Translations under genes and position numbers: made by a program
Shown: in pieces, positions 61,626 through 64,000 of the stretch
How the letters are laid out: the number at the start of each line of letters is the position of its first letter
Numbering within the stretch: position 1 is the first letter of the stretch
The notes under the pieces: model-generated
Told to the model about the DNA's origin: nothing
The model's input: only the letters and a program-made list of their open reading frames with translations
Databases searched by the model: none
From: JBAXZR01 sp041670165
GTDB lineage: Bacteria; Bacillota; Clostridia; Christensenellales; UBA1242
Direction of reading: 5' to 3'
DNA length: 64,000 bases
Assembly (NCBI GenBank): GCA_041670165.1
Contig: JBAXZR010000003.1
Span: 26,192 to 90,191 of the forward strand

Positions 61626-62640
61626 AAGTACATATCATTATGATCTTCCAGAAGAGCTTATTGCACAAAAACCAATTGAACCTAGAGATTCTTCAAGACT
61701 ACTTTGTTTCAATAAACAAACAAAACAAATCGAGCACAAAATTTTCCGTCAAATTGAAGATATGCTTGAAGCTGGCGATGTTTTGGTTGTAAACAACACA
61801 AAAGTTATTCCTGCAAGATTAATGGGAATAAAAGAAGAAACAGGAGCAAAAATTGAAGTTTTGCTCCAAAAAAGAAAGTCTTTAACAGAATGGGAAGCAA
61901 TTGCGAAGCCTACTAAGCGACTTAATATCGGCACAAAAGTTGTGTTTTCAGAAAATCTTGCATGTGTTGTAAAAGACATAAATGTTAACGGTGATATTAC
62001 TATCAATTTTGAATTTCAAGGCGTTTTTGAAAAAGCACTTGAAGAAGTTGGCGAAACTCCACTTCCACATTACATTCATGAAAAGCTTAAAAATATTGAT
62101 AGATATCAAACTGTTTATTGCAAAAGCAGCGGTTCTTCTGCTGCGCCAACAGCTGGGCTTCATTTCACAACTGAACTGCTTGAACGAATTCAGAAAAAAG
62201 GTGTTATTGTTGTGCCAGTTTTATTGCATGTTGGACTGGGAACATTTAGACCAGTTAAAGAAGAGAATATTCTAGAGCACCATATGCACTCTGAATGGTA
62301 TAGTGTTTCTGATGAGTCGGCTAGCATAATAAACAAAGCAAAAGCTGAAGGAAGGCGAGTTATTGCTGTTGGAACAACAAGTGTCAGAGTTCTTGAAAGT
62401 TGCGCCGAGCAAAAAGGCAAAATTGAAGCAAAGCAAGGTGAAACATCAATATTTATATATCCACCTTATGACTTCAAAATTGTTGATGCAATAATAACAA
62501 ATTTTCATCTCCCAGAAAGCACACTTTTGATGCTTGTGTCTGCATTTGCCAGCATTGAAGATATTAAAAATTTATACAAGGAAGCAGTCAAAGAAAGATA
62601 TCGCTTCTTTAGTTTTGGAGATGCTTGCTTTATCTATTAA
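61609..62640 (+). CDS. queA: tRNA preQ1(34) S-adenosylmethionine ribosyltransferase-isomerase QueA
   Basis: 343-aa enzyme that converts preQ1 in tRNA to epoxyqueuosine. The N-terminal YDLPEELIAQKPIEPRDSSRLL and the later TAGLHFT and LPESTLLMLVSAF are diagnostic. The start at 61609 follows AGGTGG; an in-frame start at 61594 lies within it. It overlaps the end of ruvB. tgt, which inserts preQ1, follows 255 bases downstream. Confidence 0.96.
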   Translation: MNPTSKSTYHYDLPEELIAQKPIEPRDSSRLLCFNKQTKQIEHKIFRQIEDMLEAGDVLVVNNTKVIPARLMGIKEETGAKIEVLLQKRKSLTEWEAIAKPTKRLNIGTKVVFSENLACVVKDINVNGDITINFEFQGVFEKALEEVGETPLPHYIHEKLKNIDRYQTVYCKSSGSSAAPTAGLHFTTELLERIQKKGVIVVPVLLHVGLGTFRPVKEENILEHHMHSEWYSVSDESASIINKAKAEGRRVIAVGTTSVRVLESCAEQKGKIEAKQGETSIFIYPPYDFKIVDAIITNFHLPESTLLMLVSAFASIEDIKNLYKEAVKERYRFFSFGDACFIY

Positions 62641-62895
62641 AAGATAAAAGCAATTTAATCAAATAATATTTTTTAATAAAAAAGCAAAAAAAACTTTTTT
62701 TCGTTAATAATTATTTGTTTTAAAAATATTAAAATAAGAAGTTTTGAAAAAAATAAATAATATTTACATAAAAAATATTTAATATATTTTTCAAAATACT
62801 TCATTTTAAACAATAGAATAAATATATTCTCAAATATTATCAAACCAAAAATAATGAGCTAAAAATTTAAATTATATTTTTTAAGGAGAAAAGAA
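62641..62895. other. AT-rich gap between queA and tgt
   Basis: 255 bases, nearly all A and T. No preQ1 riboswitch-like C-rich stretch was seen, and no gene. The only element recognised is the AAGGAG at 62883-62888 for tgt. Confidence 0.5.
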
Positions 62896-64000
62896 TTGGC
62901 TGAATTTGAATTTCATGTAAAGAAAATATGTGCTCAATCAGGAGCAAGAATTGGGGTTTTCAAAACTCCACATGGAGAAATTGAAACTCCTGTTTTCATG
63001 CCTGTTGGCACTCAAGCAACTGTTAAGGGGCTTTCTCCGGAAGAACTTAATGAAGTTGGTGCACAAATCATTCTTTCTAACACATATCATTTGTTTTTAC
63101 GCCCCGGACATGAAATTGTTAAGGCTGCGGGCGGGCTTCATAAATTTATGAACTGGAAAAAACCTATTCTTACAGATTCGGGCGGTTTTCAAGTTTTTTC
63201 ATTGTCAGAACTTAACAAAATCACAAACGATGGAGTTGAATTTAGATCTCATCTTAGTGGTGAAAAAAAATATATGAACAGTGAAATTTGCATGGAAATT
63301 CAAAATGCTCTTGGAAGCGATATTATTATGGCTTTTGATCAATGTACTCCATATGGTGCAACTCATGAAGAAAGTGAAATGGCAGTGAAAAGAACAGCTG
63401 AATGGCTTGCAAGATGCTTTGAAGCTCAAAAAAATCCAAAGCAAATGCTTTTTCCAATTGTACAAGGAAATGTGTATAAAGATTTGAGAGAAAAGAGCAT
63501 TAACGAAAGCGTTAAATATGCTAGATGTGGAATTGCAATTGGTGGACTTTCTGTTGGAGAACCAAAAGACATTATGTATGATATGCTTGATTTTTTAAAT
63601 CCACTTTTGCCAAAAGATATGCCAAGATATCTCATGGGAGTTGGAAGTCCTGATTGCCTTGTTGAAGGTTTTTCAAGGGGAATTGACATGATGGATTGTG
63701 TTCTTCCAACAAGAATTGCTCGCAATGGAACTGCATTTACAAGTAAAGGAAAAATTGTTGTTCGTAATGGAAAATATAAAGATGATTTTTCTCCGCTTGA
63801 TGATGAATGCGATTGCTATGTTTGCAAACATTACACAAAAGCATACTTAAGACACCTTATTAATGCTGATGAAATGTTTGGAGCAAGACTTTTAAGCATT
63901 CATAATTTAAGATTTTTAATTCATCTAACCGAACAAATTAAAGATGCAATTTGGAATGATAGGCTTCTTGATTTCAAAAAAGAATTTTTGGCTAAACAAA
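62896..64000 (+). CDS. tgt: tRNA-guanine transglycosylase, 3' partial
   Basis: Exchanges guanine 34 for preQ1 in tRNAs with GUN anticodons. The start is TTG at 62896 with AAGGAG 7 bases upstream. About 368 codons are visible and no stop occurs before the window ends. Family features are present: SGARIGVFKTPHG, LTDSGGFQVFSLS (catalytic Asp), FDQCTPYGA and VLPTRIARNG. The zinc site CDCYVCKHYTKAYLRHL is near the end, so only about 10-15 residues are missing. It belongs with queA in queuosine synthesis. Confidence 0.95.
   Translation, partial: MAEFEFHVKKICAQSGARIGVFKTPHGEIETPVFMPVGTQATVKGLSPEELNEVGAQIILSNTYHLFLRPGHEIVKAAGGLHKFMNWKKPILTDSGGFQVFSLSELNKITNDGVEFRSHLSGEKKYMNSEICMEIQNALGSDIIMAFDQCTPYGATHEESEMAVKRTAEWLARCFEAQKNPKQMLFPIVQGNVYKDLREKSINESVKYARCGIAIGGLSVGEPKDIMYDMLDFLNPLLPKDMPRYLMGVGSPDCLVEGFSRGIDMMDCVLPTRIARNGTAFTSKGKIVVRNGKYKDDFSPLDDECDCYVCKHYTKAYLRHLINADEMFGARLLSIHNLRFLIHLTEQIKDAIWNDRLLDFKKEFLAKQ

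Overview
The window looks like a chromosome segment of an AT-rich, endospore-forming Gram-positive bacterium of the Bacillota, most likely Clostridia. Base composition is strongly AT-biased. Genes start with AGGAG-type ribosome binding sites. Promoters follow TTGACA/TTGCAA-N17-TATAAT. TGA acts as a normal stop (nfeD, mraY, murD and others), so this is not a Mollicute code. Sporulation is indicated by spoIVFB, spoIIGA and sigE. The MurE DNPR motif points to meso-diaminopimelate peptidoglycan. No phage, plasmid, IS element or CRISPR array was found. Genus cannot be told from the sequence.

Layout. 1-6.6 kb: a membrane-anchored MurF-like ligase (cut by the window edge), an nfeD-floT pair, rdgB, a short-type proS and a tiny YjzC-like gene. 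6.6-15 kb: an HtrA-like lipoprotein protease, a divergent MreB-like actin, minD-minE, a small membrane protein coupled to spoIVFB, an unrecognised protein and a B12/radical-SAM pair. 15-18.4 kb: a LysR regulator divergent from a small HD hydrolase, then AT-rich repeats and two uncharacterised genes. 18.4-26.2 kb: rplS, comM, dprA, topA, trmFO, an RseC-like membrane protein and thioredoxin. 26.3-38.9 kb is more accessory: pyk, DUF1846, an alpha-oxoamine synthase with mscL, a nucleoside-deoxyribosyltransferase-like gene, asnB, cdd, two tRNA-Leu genes, a 313-bp repeat that begins with a tRNA 3' end, DUF421 and a uridine kinase. 39-50.4 kb: a cell-wall and division cluster, murE-mraY-murD-ftsW-murA-ftsQ-ftsA-ftsZ, running into spoIIGA-sigE. 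50.5-53.3 kb: an ABC importer on the minus strand. 53.4-64 kb: valS, infC-rpmI-rplT with its leader, an rRNA methyltransferase, yebC, ruvC-ruvA-ruvB, queA and tgt (cut by the window end).

Functionally the window centres on growth, division and early sporulation: Mur enzymes and FtsW build wall, FtsA/FtsZ and MinDE place the septum, and SpoIIGA activates sigma-E after asymmetric division. SpoIVFB would later activate sigma-K. The rest is conserved translation, recombination and tRNA-modification machinery.

The least ordinary stretch is 35.36-36.12 kb. There a tRNA-Leu with anticodon AAG is followed by two near-identical 313-bp copies of a sequence whose left end is the last 18 bases of the tRNA. 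Other points of interest are an AUU start for infC behind an attenuator-like leader, apparent leaderless starts for minD and ruvC, and a serine-palmitoyltransferase-like enzyme.
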